Source: Bacteriovoracia bacterium
GTDB taxonomy: Bacteria; Bdellovibrionota; Bacteriovoracia; Bacteriovoracales; Bacteriovoracaceae
Reading direction: 5' to 3'
Length of the DNA: 64,000 bases
Assembly: GCA_030431635.1 (NCBI GenBank)
Contig: JAUIIL010000008.1
Location: 62,001 to 126,000 of the forward strand
Shown piece after piece: positions 8,700 through 17,727 of this stretch. How positions within the stretch are numbered: the first letter of the stretch is position 1; each line of letters starts with the position of its first letter. Below the pieces are notes generated by a model that worked only from the letters and a program-made list of their open reading frames with translations, searched no databases and was not told where the DNA came from. The translations under genes and the position numbers were made by a program.

Positions 8700-9776
8700 A
8701 TGTTTTATCATTTATTGTATCCCTTAAGTGAGAGCTTTAATGTACTGAATGTTTTTCGCTACATTACAGTTCGCTCTTTCCTTGCATTTATTATTGCTTC
8801 AGTTGTCTCCATTGTATGGGGACGTTTCTTTATTAGATACATGAAGAAAAAACAATTTGGTCAAACCATAAGAGATGACGGTCCTCAATCCCACTTAAAA
8901 AAGAGAGGAACTCCAACAATGGGGGGAGTTTTCATCATAGGGACAGTTTTTTTGACCTGTTTAATAGCAGGAAATTTTAATTCTTGGGTTTTTCTTGGGA
9001 CTTTAGGAATATTTCTTTCGTACTTTCTGCTGGGATGGTTAGACGATTATTTAAAAATTTTAAAAAAAAATACAGATGGTGTTGCTGGTAAAATGAAGCT
9101 TTTATGGCAATTTGCCACTTCTTTGGCCGTTACTTATTTTCTCTTTAGTCGTGGAATTATTGACGGTCAGCTTTTTATTCCCTTTATGAAAGAGCCTCTT
9201 GTAGATTTGGGAGTGGGGTACATTTTTTTCGCTTCAATTGTCATTGTGGGTTCAAGTAACGCAGTGAACCTAACAGATGGCCTAGATGGTTTGGCCATTG
9301 GCCCAATTATTACAAGTGCAGCAACACTGGGTTTACTTTCTTATGTTGCTGGGCACTATGAAATTTCTAATTATCTCTATATTCCCTATGTCGATTCAGC
9401 TGGAGAGCTGGTTGTTCTTTCTGCGGCAATTGTTGGAGCCGGAGTTGGTTTTTTGTGGTATAACTCTTACCCTGCACAGGTTTTTATGGGAGACTGCGGT
9501 TCCTTATCTCTAGGTGGTGCTTTGGGGATGATGGCCGTCTTTACCAAAAATGAACTGCTTTTTGTTGTCATTGGTGGGATTTTTGTTATAGAAGCTTTAT
9601 CAGTGATTATACAGGTGGTTTCTTACAAGACTCGAAAGAAAAGGGTGTTTAAAATGGCACCAATTCATCATCATTTCGAGTTGCTTGGATGGTCAGAACC
9701 AAAGGTTATTGTGCGTTTTTGGTTAGTGAGTATCATCCTAGCGATACTTTCGATAGCAACATTAAAGTTAAGATAA
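8700..9776 (+). CDS. mraY: Phospho-MurNAc-pentapeptide translocase MraY
   Basis: An integral membrane enzyme that transfers phospho-MurNAc-pentapeptide from UDP to undecaprenyl phosphate, giving lipid I on the inner face of the cytoplasmic membrane. The 358-residue length is typical and about ten membrane segments are visible. Catalytic and family motifs are GTPTMGG, the Asp pair in GWLDDYLK, NLTDGLDGLA, QVFMGDCGSLSLGG and the His cluster APIHHHFELLGW. It lies between murF and murD, as in most dcw clusters, with AAGG upstream of the ATG. Confidence 0.97.
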   Translation: MFYHLLYPLSESFNVLNVFRYITVRSFLAFIIASVVSIVWGRFFIRYMKKKQFGQTIRDDGPQSHLKKRGTPTMGGVFIIGTVFLTCLIAGNFNSWVFLGTLGIFLSYFLLGWLDDYLKILKKNTDGVAGKMKLLWQFATSLAVTYFLFSRGIIDGQLFIPFMKEPLVDLGVGYIFFASIVIVGSSNAVNLTDGLDGLAIGPIITSAATLGLLSYVAGHYEISNYLYIPYVDSAGELVVLSAAIVGAGVGFLWYNSYPAQVFMGDCGSLSLGGALGMMAVFTKNELLFVVIGGIFVIEALSVIIQVVSYKTRKKRVFKMAPIHHHFELLGWSEPKVIVRFWLVSIILAILSIATLKLR

Positions 9777-9785
9777 GAGGTTTAT

Positions 9786-11174
9786 ATGTCGTCATTAGAA
9801 AAATATAAAGGGAAGAAAGTTTTAATAGTAGGACTTGGTAAAACAGGTTTTTCTCTTATTCATTTTTTCAATGATCTTGGCAGTCAAATTAAAGTTACTG
9901 ATATAAAGCCTATTTTTGATTTAAATAAACAAGTAAAAAGGCTGAAGAAAATTCAACCAAATCCTTTGATGACTTTTGGAGAGCATAGAAACGAAGACTT
10001 TATTGATGCTGATTTAATTGTTTATAGCTCTTCGGTCGATCCCAACCTTCCTCAATTACAATTAGCAAGACAACATGGTAGGGAAGTTTTTAGTGAGTTT
10101 GCTTTTGCTTATAACCACTGCAATAAGCCTGTTATTGCCGTTTGTGGTTCTATGGGAAGATCATCAGTGGCCCATATGATTGGATACACTCTTAAAGTTG
10201 CGAAGAAAAATGTTTTCGTTGGTGGAACAAGTGAGCAACCTTTTATTAATTTTTTAGCAATGCCAGATAGAGATGATGTTGATTATGTTATTGTAGAAGT
10301 TTCTCCGTTTCAGTTACAAACGTTAGAGAACTTCCATCCTATAATGGCCATTTATCCAAATCTTGATGAGCGTTTTACTCCAGGTCGATTTAAATCAGCC
10401 GGTGAGTACTTTGAAACAGCTTTAAGTGTTATTAAAAACTTAACGAGCAATGATTATTTAATTGTTAACTTTGATAAACTTTCTGGAAACTCAATCTTAA
10501 GGGGTTGTGATGCTCAGACTTTTTGGTATTCAAGAAAATCATTTGTTAGCATCGGTGTGATTAATGAAATCCAAGGGACTCATTTCCACGATAAAAGAAT
10601 TCATTCAAACATTCACTACTATTCAGAGTTTAGAGTGAATAAAATGAGAATAGTTGGAGTTAACAATAGAGAGAACTTATTAGCGGCCATCACAGCTTGT
10701 AAAGCACTGAAGGTGCCTGATGAGGCTATCCAAAACTGTATTCAAAAATTTCCAGGAATACCAAACAGATTAGAGTTTGTGACTGAAAAAAATGGTGTGA
10801 AGTTCTATAATGATGCAAAGTCAGAAACAATGGATGACGTGAAAAAGACTCTTGAGGCCTTCAAATCAGATGTTATTTTAATTTCGGGTGGAAAAGATTC
10901 AGAGCAAGAGTATGAGAAATATAACGGAATAATCAACGAAAAAGTTCGTTTGATGGTTCTTGTTGGAGAATCTAAGGAAAATATGAACCGGGCCATTGGC
11001 GACTCAACTCAGACATTTCTTGTGGGATCTTTTGATGAGTCAATTTTACTGGCTTATCAAAAATCAAGAACTGGCGATACTATCGTTTTGTGCCCAGGAA
11101 ATGAAGCCACTGATATTTTCAGAGATTTTGAAGAAAAAGGTAATTACTTCAAAAAACTTATCTTTCAACTCTAG
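9786..11174 (+). CDS. murD: MurD-family protein with degenerate active site
   Basis: Position (mraY-murD-ftsW), 462-residue length and three-domain layout identify this as the MurD homologue. It has an N-terminal Rossmann motif GLGKTG, a middle domain with VIVEVSPFQLQTL, and a C-terminal domain with GIPNRLEFV, YNDAKSET and a GGKD loop. Many catalytic positions are changed. The P-loop reads GSMGRSS (121-127) with Arg125 for the ATP-binding Lys. The Mg-binding Asn of GGN is Thr148. The metal His of EDHMD is Phe197. The carbamoylated Lys is Ala212. The His of LPHR is Asn327. Glu171 and Lys345 remain. MurE, MurF and MurC next door keep their P-loops. Either it is inactive or structural, with a second enzyme elsewhere, or it works with an altered mechanism. 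The frame is open and undisturbed. Confidence 0.85.
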   Translation: MSSLEKYKGKKVLIVGLGKTGFSLIHFFNDLGSQIKVTDIKPIFDLNKQVKRLKKIQPNPLMTFGEHRNEDFIDADLIVYSSSVDPNLPQLQLARQHGREVFSEFAFAYNHCNKPVIAVCGSMGRSSVAHMIGYTLKVAKKNVFVGGTSEQPFINFLAMPDRDDVDYVIVEVSPFQLQTLENFHPIMAIYPNLDERFTPGRFKSAGEYFETALSVIKNLTSNDYLIVNFDKLSGNSILRGCDAQTFWYSRKSFVSIGVINEIQGTHFHDKRIHSNIHYYSEFRVNKMRIVGVNNRENLLAAITACKALKVPDEAIQNCIQKFPGIPNRLEFVTEKNGVKFYNDAKSETMDDVKKTLEAFKSDVILISGGKDSEQEYEKYNGIINEKVRLMVLVGESKENMNRAIGDSTQTFLVGSFDESILLAYQKSRTGDTIVLCPGNEATDIFRDFEEKGNYFKKLIFQL

Positions 11175-11207
11175 TATAAAAAGTTTTTAACCAGCTCAAA
11201 CTAGTAC

Positions 11208-11213
11208 TATAAT
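11208..11213 (+). promoter_or_regulatory. Candidate -10 box (TATAAT) immediately before ftsW
   Basis: A perfect TATAAT lies 6 bases before the ftsW ATG at 11220. A start site at the usual 6-8 bases after the box would fall on or beside the A of the ATG. There is no Shine-Dalgarno sequence in the 45-bp gap after murD. A -35 element is poor (TTTAAC at 11186-11191, spacer 16). The site suggests a leaderless ftsW transcript in addition to read-through from upstream. Confidence 0.4.
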
Positions 11214-11219
11214 AATCCT

Positions 11220-12389
11220 ATGGAAGCTTATTCAAATAACAGGGTACAGTACTATTTTGTTGGTCACCTAGCGCTCCTTCTTATTATCGGAGTTATCATG
11301 GTGTACTCTTCAAGTTATATCTATGCTAAAGAGACATTTGGTTCTTCGACTCACTTTTTTTTAAAACAATTAATCTTTGTTGTGATTTCTTTGTTTTTTG
11401 CTCTTGTTGTTGGGAAAACGAAGCCTACTTTTTGGTATAAGTACGCTTACTCAATTAACTATTTTTTTACTTTTCTCGTCCTTTTAACTCTTGCTGATTT
11501 TTCAGGAGAGTCTGTGAACGGCTCTTCACGATGGTTGGGAACATCAAGTATTCGTTTTCAGCCAGGGGAATTCGTCAAGGTTAGTTTGCTGATGGCTTCA
11601 GTGAAATATTTTTATGATTTTTCATCCATGGATAATAGAGTGAGGTTGAGAAACCTAGCTTGTTTATTATCACCATTAGTTATTTTAATCTTACAACCTG
11701 ATTTTGGAACATTCTCCATCTGTATGGCCATTATAGCGTTTGCCTGTTTTTTAAGCGAGTTTCCAAGAAAGTACTTTTATTCATTACTGGCCCTAAGTTT
11801 GGGGGGAGGATGGTTAATTTTAATTTCTGAATCCTACAGAGTGAAACGCTTGCTAAGTTTTATGGACCCATGGAGTGATCCTCAAAGAAGTGGATTTCAG
11901 ATAATTCAATCTTACCTGGGGTTTGCTAACGGACATTTTTTTGGGCAAGGTTTAGGAAACTCTCATGAAAAGCTTTTCTATCTTCCAGAAGCTTACAACG
12001 ACTTTATTTTTAGTGTTATTGGTGAAGAATTAGGTTTTGTGGGAGTGTTATCTATCGTTCTTCTGTTTGTTTCTTTTGTGTATATGGGACTTAAAATGGC
12101 AATGCAATTGTCTCAAAAACTCAATCAAACAGTTATTATAACGATAGTGTTTGTTATTGGTCTGCAGGCTTTTTTGAACATGGGAGTTGTTCTTGGCCTT
12201 CTTCCAACCAAAGGGCTTAATCTTCCCTTTATAAGTTATGGAGGATCTTCCATGCTTGCAAATTTTTGGTTGATTGGTCTCGTTTTTGCTTTTCTAAATC
12301 CTTCAGATGAAAAACCAGATTTTTCTTCAAAAAGAACATCTTCTCAATCTCATAAATATTCCTCATCAAGTTTTCAATCAGAAATATGA
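11220..12389 (+). CDS. ftsW: SEDS-family septal peptidoglycan glycosyltransferase FtsW
   Basis: Polymerises lipid II glycan strands at the septum in a complex with FtsI. About ten membrane segments fill the 389 residues. Family motifs are YSSSYIYA near the N-terminus, RFQPGEFVK, PEAYNDFIFSVIGEELGF (with the catalytic Asp region) and LPFISYGGSSM. A Ser-rich cytoplasmic tail of about 30 residues follows. No ribosome-binding site precedes the ATG, which is unusual among its neighbours; a -10-like box ends 6 bases upstream. The end overlaps murG by 4 bp (ATGA). Confidence 0.95.
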   Translation: MEAYSNNRVQYYFVGHLALLLIIGVIMVYSSSYIYAKETFGSSTHFFLKQLIFVVISLFFALVVGKTKPTFWYKYAYSINYFFTFLVLLTLADFSGESVNGSSRWLGTSSIRFQPGEFVKVSLLMASVKYFYDFSSMDNRVRLRNLACLLSPLVILILQPDFGTFSICMAIIAFACFLSEFPRKYFYSLLALSLGGGWLILISESYRVKRLLSFMDPWSDPQRSGFQIIQSYLGFANGHFFGQGLGNSHEKLFYLPEAYNDFIFSVIGEELGFVGVLSIVLLFVSFVYMGLKMAMQLSQKLNQTVIITIVFVIGLQAFLNMGVVLGLLPTKGLNLPFISYGGSSMLANFWLIGLVFAFLNPSDEKPDFSSKRTSSQSHKYSSSSFQSEI

Positions 12390-13444
12390 AAAAAAACTAC
12401 GGTATTATCGCTGCAGGTGGAACCGGTGGTCATATTAATGGAGCGATTTCTCTTGGAGATTACCTAGAGCAAAAAGGAAATGAAGTTCTTTACTTAACGG
12501 GAGAAAGAGAGCTTGATTTTAAACTATTTAATGGAAAGAGGGCTGTTCACCTAAAAACAAGCGCACTAAGATACAAAAATCCTTTTAAAGTTTTCAAAAG
12601 TTTAACTTTAAATTTATGGAGCTTTTTTTCATTGATGATAAAGTTTATTCAAAAAAGGCCTCTGTTTGTTATTGGTTGTGGTGGCTATGTTTGTGGCCCA
12701 AGTTTAGCGGCAGCTTATATTTTAAGGATACCGACTTACATTGTTGAACAAAATGCTGTCATGGGAATGACAAATAAAATTTTGGGGCATATTTCAAAAA
12801 AAATTTTTCTTCATTTTCAAAAAACGAAAGGATTAAGCCCATCAATGGAGAGGAAGGTTGTTGTTTCAGGAAACCCAACAAGAAGTCAGATTAAACAAAG
12901 TCCCAGGCAAAAAAGTGAGGAAATTAATATTTTAGTTTTTGGAGGGAGTCTAGGGGCTACTCAAATTAATAGAATCATAAAAATAGTTTTTGAGAAAGAT
13001 TGGTCTTTAAAAATTAGAATTACTCATCAAATAGGTCTAAAAAATGAACTCAGCGTTCGTCCTGGAGAAAATGTGAGTTATCATCAAGTTAAGTATATTG
13101 ATGATATGCAAACGCAGTACGATAAGGCTGATCTCATTATTTGCCGAGCTGGAGCTTCTTCTATATCAGAGCTGCGAATTGTTCAAAAACCAGTAATTCT
13201 CATTCCCTATCCAGCAGCTACAGATAATCACCAATTTTATAACGCAATTGAGTTGAAAAATGAGGCAGATTTTTTTGTTGGTCTTCTTGAACAAAAAGAT
13301 AGTGATGAGATAAATGCTCAGAAAGTTGAAGATATTATTAACGATCTTGCCAATATAGAAAATAAAGGTTCAAATGCCCCTGTTTTAATCCAAAATAGTG
13401 CAGAAGTAATTATTAATGAAGTTCTCAGGGATATTACAAAATAA
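12386..13444 (+). CDS. murG: Lipid II synthase MurG (GlcNAc transferase)
   Basis: A peripheral GT28-family glycosyltransferase that converts lipid I to lipid II on the cytoplasmic face. The N-terminal lipid-I motif is AAGGTGGHINGA, in which the usual Pro after GGTGGHxx is Gly. The middle has FVIGCGGYVCGP and YIVEQNAVMG, and the UDP-GlcNAc site has VFGGSLGATQIN and RAGASSISEL followed by LIPYPAATDNHQFYNA. Length is 352 residues. It overlaps ftsW by 4 bp and murC by about 29 bp. Confidence 0.96.
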   Translation: MKKNYGIIAAGGTGGHINGAISLGDYLEQKGNEVLYLTGERELDFKLFNGKRAVHLKTSALRYKNPFKVFKSLTLNLWSFFSLMIKFIQKRPLFVIGCGGYVCGPSLAAAYILRIPTYIVEQNAVMGMTNKILGHISKKIFLHFQKTKGLSPSMERKVVVSGNPTRSQIKQSPRQKSEEINILVFGGSLGATQINRIIKIVFEKDWSLKIRITHQIGLKNELSVRPGENVSYHQVKYIDDMQTQYDKADLIICRAGASSISELRIVQKPVILIPYPAATDNHQFYNAIELKNEADFFVGLLEQKDSDEINAQKVEDIINDLANIENKGSNAPVLIQNSAEVIINEVLRDITK

Positions 13445-14798
13445 ATTTAAATTTCACTTCATAGGTATTGGAGGAATAGGAATGAGTGCACTTGCTAAAG
13501 TTCTTGTGCAATCAGGTTTTCTCGTGACTGGAAGTGATAGAAAAAAATCCTCTTTAACTGAGGATTTAGAAAAACTTGGAATCACAATTCAAGAAGGAGA
13601 TTTTTCTTCTGACATTGAAGAGAGTGATGTTGTTATTATTTCATCAGCGATAAGTGTCAAGCACCCTGAATATGACTGGGCCCTGGAAAAGAAAAAAATA
13701 ATTTTAAAAAGATCTCAACTATTAAAAGAAATCGAACAACAATATCAATCAATCTCTGTCGTTGGGAGCCATGGAAAAACAACAACAAGTTCTCTGCTCT
13801 CTTGGATAATGAATCAAGGAGAAGAAAAGACTTCTTTTATAGTGGGAGGAATTGTCAAAGGACTTGAGACACAATCCTTTATTTGTAATAGTAAATACTT
13901 AGTATTTGAAGCGGATGAATCAGATGGAAGTTTTACTCTTTATCATCCAAGCGTTCTTGTTTTAACAAACTTAGATAATGATCATATGGATTTTTATCGA
14001 AACTTAGATGGATTGATAGAGTCATTTCAAAAGTACTTAGATGGCCTTGCCTCTGAGACAACCATCATTTATAACAAAAGTGATAAAAACTTAAATCGGT
14101 TAAATTTTTCTAAATTCTTCAATGTTTTAACATTTGGTTTAGAGAAAACAAATGATTTGCATTTAGTAGACTACTCAAATAGTTCTCAAGTAATGAACAT
14201 AAAAATGGGGTTTAATAAAGAAGAACTAGAGTTATCTACTTTTCTTTATGGGAAATATAATATTGAAAACATAATGGCGGCTTTCCTCGTTTGCCATTAT
14301 TTAAAATTACCAGTTGATTTAATTAAAGAAGGGATAAAAAGTTTTATAGGAGCAGGCAGAAGGATTGAAAAACTTTACCAAGATAAAAATGTAACAATTA
14401 TAGATGACTACGCCCACCATCCAACAGAAATAAAAGCAACACTAAAAGGCATTCGAGAGAGTTTTGAGGGTAAATATATAAAGGTTTATTTTCAACCTCA
14501 TCGTTATACAAGGACAAAAGAATGTTGGCAGGATTATTTAAATAGCTTCTATGATTGTGATGAAATACACCTGTTAGAAATATATAGCGCAGGAGAAAAT
14601 GAAATTGAAGGCATAAATTCAACAAAATTAAGCCAAGAAATAAATCAACGAGAGAAAAAGGAAAAAGCTTTTTTTTGTAAGGATATTAGTTCCCATGTTA
14701 TTTTTGAAAGTGAAAGAGGCTTAGTTTTAGTTTTTATGGGAGCTGGTTCTATAAGCGCTCAAATTAGAGGCATTGTTAGTGAACAAAGAAACTCTTAA
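13416..14798 (+). CDS. murC: UDP-MurNAc:L-alanine ligase MurC
   Basis: Catalyses the first amino-acid addition to UDP-MurNAc. The N-terminal motif FHFIGIGGIGMSALAKVL is characteristic. The P-loop is VGSHGKTTT, the middle domain has FEADESDGSF and TNLDNDHMDFY, and the C-terminal domain has GAGRRIEKL, IDDYAHHPTEIKATL and FQPHRYTR. Length is 460 residues. The ATG at 13416 lies 29 bp inside murG. No later Met precedes the conserved start motif, so I keep this start. All catalytic motifs are intact, in contrast with the neighbouring murD. Confidence 0.96.
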   Translation: MKFSGILQNKFKFHFIGIGGIGMSALAKVLVQSGFLVTGSDRKKSSLTEDLEKLGITIQEGDFSSDIEESDVVIISSAISVKHPEYDWALEKKKIILKRSQLLKEIEQQYQSISVVGSHGKTTTSSLLSWIMNQGEEKTSFIVGGIVKGLETQSFICNSKYLVFEADESDGSFTLYHPSVLVLTNLDNDHMDFYRNLDGLIESFQKYLDGLASETTIIYNKSDKNLNRLNFSKFFNVLTFGLEKTNDLHLVDYSNSSQVMNIKMGFNKEELELSTFLYGKYNIENIMAAFLVCHYLKLPVDLIKEGIKSFIGAGRRIEKLYQDKNVTIIDDYAHHPTEIKATLKGIRESFEGKYIKVYFQPHRYTRTKECWQDYLNSFYDCDEIHLLEIYSAGENEIEGINSTKLSQEINQREKKEKAFFCKDISSHVIFESERGLVLVFMGAGSISAQIRGIVSEQRNS

Positions 14799-15672
14799 AA
14801 AAATAAACCATAAAGATATTGCTTTAAACTTAGAGGCGGACCTAAGTTTTCAAAGCACGATGAGACTAAAGGCAGTTGGTGTTCTTATAACCTGTCATTC
14901 AATTTCTGCTTGCTCATATTTAATTCATTTTTTTCAAGAAAATAAAATACAGTACCGCATTTTAGGTTGGGGAGCTAATCAAATTATTCATAATGATGCT
15001 AGTTGGGTTTATGTAAAGATAGAGTTTCCTCTTAAAAAGGAATATCTAGAAGTGTACAGAAACTCTTATACTTTACCTGCAAACACTCCTCTATCTCTTT
15101 TAAGTGTGATTGCGAAGAAGCATGGATTGAGGGGATGGGAAATTTTTACAGGAATTCCTGCAACCTTAGGAGGGGCCATAGCGATGAACGCGGGAACTCG
15201 ATTGGGCGAATTTGGGCAACTAGTAGAAGAAGTTAAAATTCTCACCAAAGAAGGAACTTTAAAGGATATTATTATTGATAAAAATTCTTTCAAATATAGA
15301 GGGAATTGCTTCTTAAGAGATGGTGATTTTATTATATCTGCTAAAATAACCCACTTTGGCCAGGATCCAAGTGTAGAGAAAGAAATAACAGATTATTTAA
15401 AATTGAGGAATAAAACACAGCCTATTTCACAAAAAACTTGTGGGTGTGTTTTTAAAAATTTCTCACCTTCTTTTTCAGCAGGCCAAGCAATAGATTCTTT
15501 AGCACTGAGAGGGTTTTTGCACAAAGATTTAGAAATCAGTCCTAAACACTGCAATTTTTTTGAAAATAGAGGAAATGCAACAACTCAATCATTTTTGGAA
15601 CTTAGTGGCTTCACGGCTGAAATGCTAGAGCGCTTTTGTGGAATAAAGTTTGAATTAGAAGTAAAAGTCTAA
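14779..15672 (+). CDS. murB: UDP-N-acetylenolpyruvoylglucosamine reductase MurB
   Basis: A FAD-dependent reductase that makes UDP-MurNAc. Visible motifs are LGWGANQIIHND (FAD/substrate loop), GIPATLGGAIAMNAG (the classic PP-loop), FKYRGNC (the catalytic Tyr-Arg region) and the short type-II C-terminal half with CGCVFKNF, SAGQAID and HCNFFENRGNATTQ. I place the start at GTG 14779 because AGAGG at 14766-14770 lies 8 bases upstream; a TTG at 14773 is also in frame. The gene starts inside the end of murC, so the two are probably coupled. Confidence 0.94.
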   Translation: MNKETLKKINHKDIALNLEADLSFQSTMRLKAVGVLITCHSISACSYLIHFFQENKIQYRILGWGANQIIHNDASWVYVKIEFPLKKEYLEVYRNSYTLPANTPLSLLSVIAKKHGLRGWEIFTGIPATLGGAIAMNAGTRLGEFGQLVEEVKILTKEGTLKDIIIDKNSFKYRGNCFLRDGDFIISAKITHFGQDPSVEKEITDYLKLRNKTQPISQKTCGCVFKNFSPSFSAGQAIDSLALRGFLHKDLEISPKHCNFFENRGNATTQSFLELSGFTAEMLERFCGIKFELEVKV

Positions 15673-15684
15673 TAAGATCATTCT

Positions 15685-16419
15685 ATGAAGTATTTTGTTC
15701 TAAGTTTAGCGCTTATCAATATCGTCTGGTCTTATTCATCGGCTTATAAGAAAGTGAGATACAAAACTTATTTTGGATCTTGTCCAACAAAAGTTGTCGG
15801 CACCTTAACTTTAAAGCTCGTTAAACTGTTTGAAAAAAAATCTTCACTTAAGGATCTTAAGGAATATATTATCAAGAACAATTCTGAGGATAAACATTAT
15901 CTATCTAGCTATGATATTAATTACGACCCTCTAACAAAGTTTTTAAAGTTTTCTTATAAATGTCCTGAGCCATTATTAAAGGTTCAAATTTTTAAAAATA
16001 ATGAGAACAAATCTTATTCTGCTGTTTTAGTGGATGGAGGAAAGTTGTTTGACGCTGTTTATGAAGTCTTACTAAGGGCCGATAATAAATTAAATTACGA
16101 GCTTCCTACCTTGGTACTTCCAATTGAAGAAATGAACAAATCCCTGCTCGGTGATATAAGTTATTTAGTTAAAAATCTTCCTTTAGGATTTAGAAAGAAA
16201 ATTTCTGAGATTATAACTGATGAAAAAAATAATATCACACTAATTATGTCGGTTACTGATAAGCCAGTGAGTGTTTTTGTCGGAAATGATAGTTGGGAAT
16301 TAAAGTTGACCAAATTACAAAAGCTTATTTCCTTTATGGAAGAAAAGAAAAAGATCCCAATAGTAATAAATATTACGAATATCAAAAAAGTTGTTGTCAA
16401 GTTCTCTGACACCCTTTAG
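15685..16419 (+). CDS. ftsQ: Probable divergent FtsQ/DivIB division protein
   Basis: A 244-residue protein with one N-terminal hydrophobic segment (YFVLSLALINIVWSYSS) and an otherwise periplasmic body. It has no strong family motif. Its place between murB and ftsA is the standard ftsQ position. The end, VFVGNDSWELKLTKLQKLI...PIVINITNIKKVVVKFS, has the shape of the FtsQ C-terminal strand region (a Gly then Trp/Lys-Leu helix, then a basic beta strand that binds FtsB). The POTRA domain is not clearly recognisable. I see no other FtsQ candidate in the cluster. No Shine-Dalgarno sequence precedes the ATG. Confidence 0.6.
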   Translation: MKYFVLSLALINIVWSYSSAYKKVRYKTYFGSCPTKVVGTLTLKLVKLFEKKSSLKDLKEYIIKNNSEDKHYLSSYDINYDPLTKFLKFSYKCPEPLLKVQIFKNNENKSYSAVLVDGGKLFDAVYEVLLRADNKLNYELPTLVLPIEEMNKSLLGDISYLVKNLPLGFRKKISEIITDEKNNITLIMSVTDKPVSVFVGNDSWELKLTKLQKLISFMEEKKKIPIVINITNIKKVVVKFSDTL

Positions 16420-16480
16420 CATTTAATTAAGGGAAATTTTTTCCCACCAGGATGGATGCAACAAAAGAGAAAGGAATCTC

Positions 16481-17713
16481 ATGAGTGATAAGCAAGTTGT
16501 AGTCGCACTAGATATAGGAACAACTAAAGTCTGCACCATAATAGCTCGTCATTATGAAGGTGAGTTAGAAATCGTTGGTGTCGGTTCTCATCCAAGTTAT
16601 GGTTTAAAAAAAGGTTCGGTCATCAATATCGATAAAACAGTTCGTTCGATAAGATGTTCTTTGGAAGAAGCAAAGATGATGGCGGGAATTTCCAACTTAA
16701 ATTCAGCTACGATTGGAATTGCTGGAAATCATATTTACTGCTTTAACAGTACTGGTGTAGTTCCTGTTAGAGGAAGTGAAATTACATACGAGGATGTTGA
16801 AAGAGTTATTGAAGCAGCGAAAGCTGTCGTAATGCCTTCAGATAGAGAAATTCTTCATGTAATACCACAAGAATATAAAGTTGATAATACTTCAGATATT
16901 AAAGAACCGATTGGTATGCATGGAGTAAGACTTGAAGCCAATGTTCATATAGTAACAGGACTTACACCACTCATTCAAAACCTTGTTAAATGTGTTGAGC
17001 AAGCAGGTATTGGTGTTGAAGGAGTTGTTCTTCAACCAATCGCTTCTTCACGTTCAGTTTTGAGCGAAGAAGAAAAAGAAGCTGGGATCGTTCTCATTGA
17101 TATAGGTGGGGGAACAACAGATCTTGCTGTTTGGAAAGAAGGAAGTCTTATTCATTCTGAAATTATTCCTGTAGGCGGGAATCATTTCACAAATGATTTG
17201 GCCGTAGCATTGAAAATTCCACATAACGAAAGTGAAAGAGTAAAAATTCATCATGGATGTGTTCTACCAGAAGGACTCAACCAATCTGCTCATATAACAG
17301 TACAAGGTTTAGCGGGCTCAAGTGCTAGGGAAGTTCAGTTAAGTTCAATTGCCAGTGTCCTGGGAGCAAGAGCAGAAGAATTATTTCAAGTCGTTCATGA
17401 CATTATTAAAGAAAAGAATTTAGAAAGTGATATTAATGGTGGTTATGTTTTAACAGGTGGGGGAGCCTTAATTAAAGGTTTACCAGAACTTGGAGAATAC
17501 GTCCTCGAAAGACCTGTTAAGCTAGGTTTTCCTAAGCCTTTTGGTGGAATGACGACTATCATGCAAAATCCAAAATTCTCAACAGTCCTAGGGCTTTTAC
17601 TAGAATCAGATTCATCAGAAATAACAAAAGACAGCTCAATGCATTTTCATGCCAGCGATATTATTGCGAGGTTTGGAAAGTCATTAAAGAGTGTTTTTAA
17701 GGAAATCTTTTAA
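16481..17713 (+). CDS. ftsA: Cell division protein FtsA
   Basis: An actin-like ATPase that anchors FtsZ to the membrane and recruits later division proteins. It has the phosphate-1 motif [11 protein letters not shown], the 1C subdomain with [10 protein letters not shown], phosphate-2 [14 protein letters not shown], the adenosine motif [15 protein letters not shown], and a C-terminal amphipathic helix ([17 protein letters not shown]) that acts as the membrane target sequence. Length is 410 residues. AAGGA precedes the ATG. The 61-bp gap after ftsQ contains a 6-bp hairpin at 16431-16445 (GGGAAA/TTTCCC) without a T tract; its role is unknown. Confidence 0.97.
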   Translation: MSDKQVVVALDIGTTKVCTIIARHYEGELEIVGVGSHPSYGLKKGSVINIDKTVRSIRCSLEEAKMMAGISNLNSATIGIAGNHIYCFNSTGVVPVRGSEITYEDVERVIEAAKAVVMPSDREILHVIPQEYKVDNTSDIKEPIGMHGVRLEANVHIVTGLTPLIQNLVKCVEQAGIGVEGVVLQPIASSRSVLSEEEKEAGIVLIDIGGGTTDLAVWKEGSLIHSEIIPVGGNHFTNDLAVALKIPHNESERVKIHHGCVLPEGLNQSAHITVQGLAGSSAREVQLSSIASVLGARAEELFQVVHDIIKEKNLESDINGGYVLTGGGALIKGLPELGEYVLERPVKLGFPKPFGGMTTIMQNPKFSTVLGLLLESDSSEITKDSSMHFHASDIIARFGKSLKSVFKEIF

Positions 17714-17727
17714 AATTGGAGGATTAT

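Noticed and set aside
9286-9513. Plus-strand frame inside mraY in another reading frame
   Set aside because: It is a shadow of mraY, with no ribosome-binding site or domain.
9786-11174. murD as a pseudogene
   Set aside because: The frame is open over its full length, with conserved non-catalytic motifs and normal signals; the substitutions are specific, not random decay.
13416-13444. Frameshift fusion of murG and murC
   Set aside because: The 29-bp overlap is normal for this tightly packed cluster and both proteins are full length.
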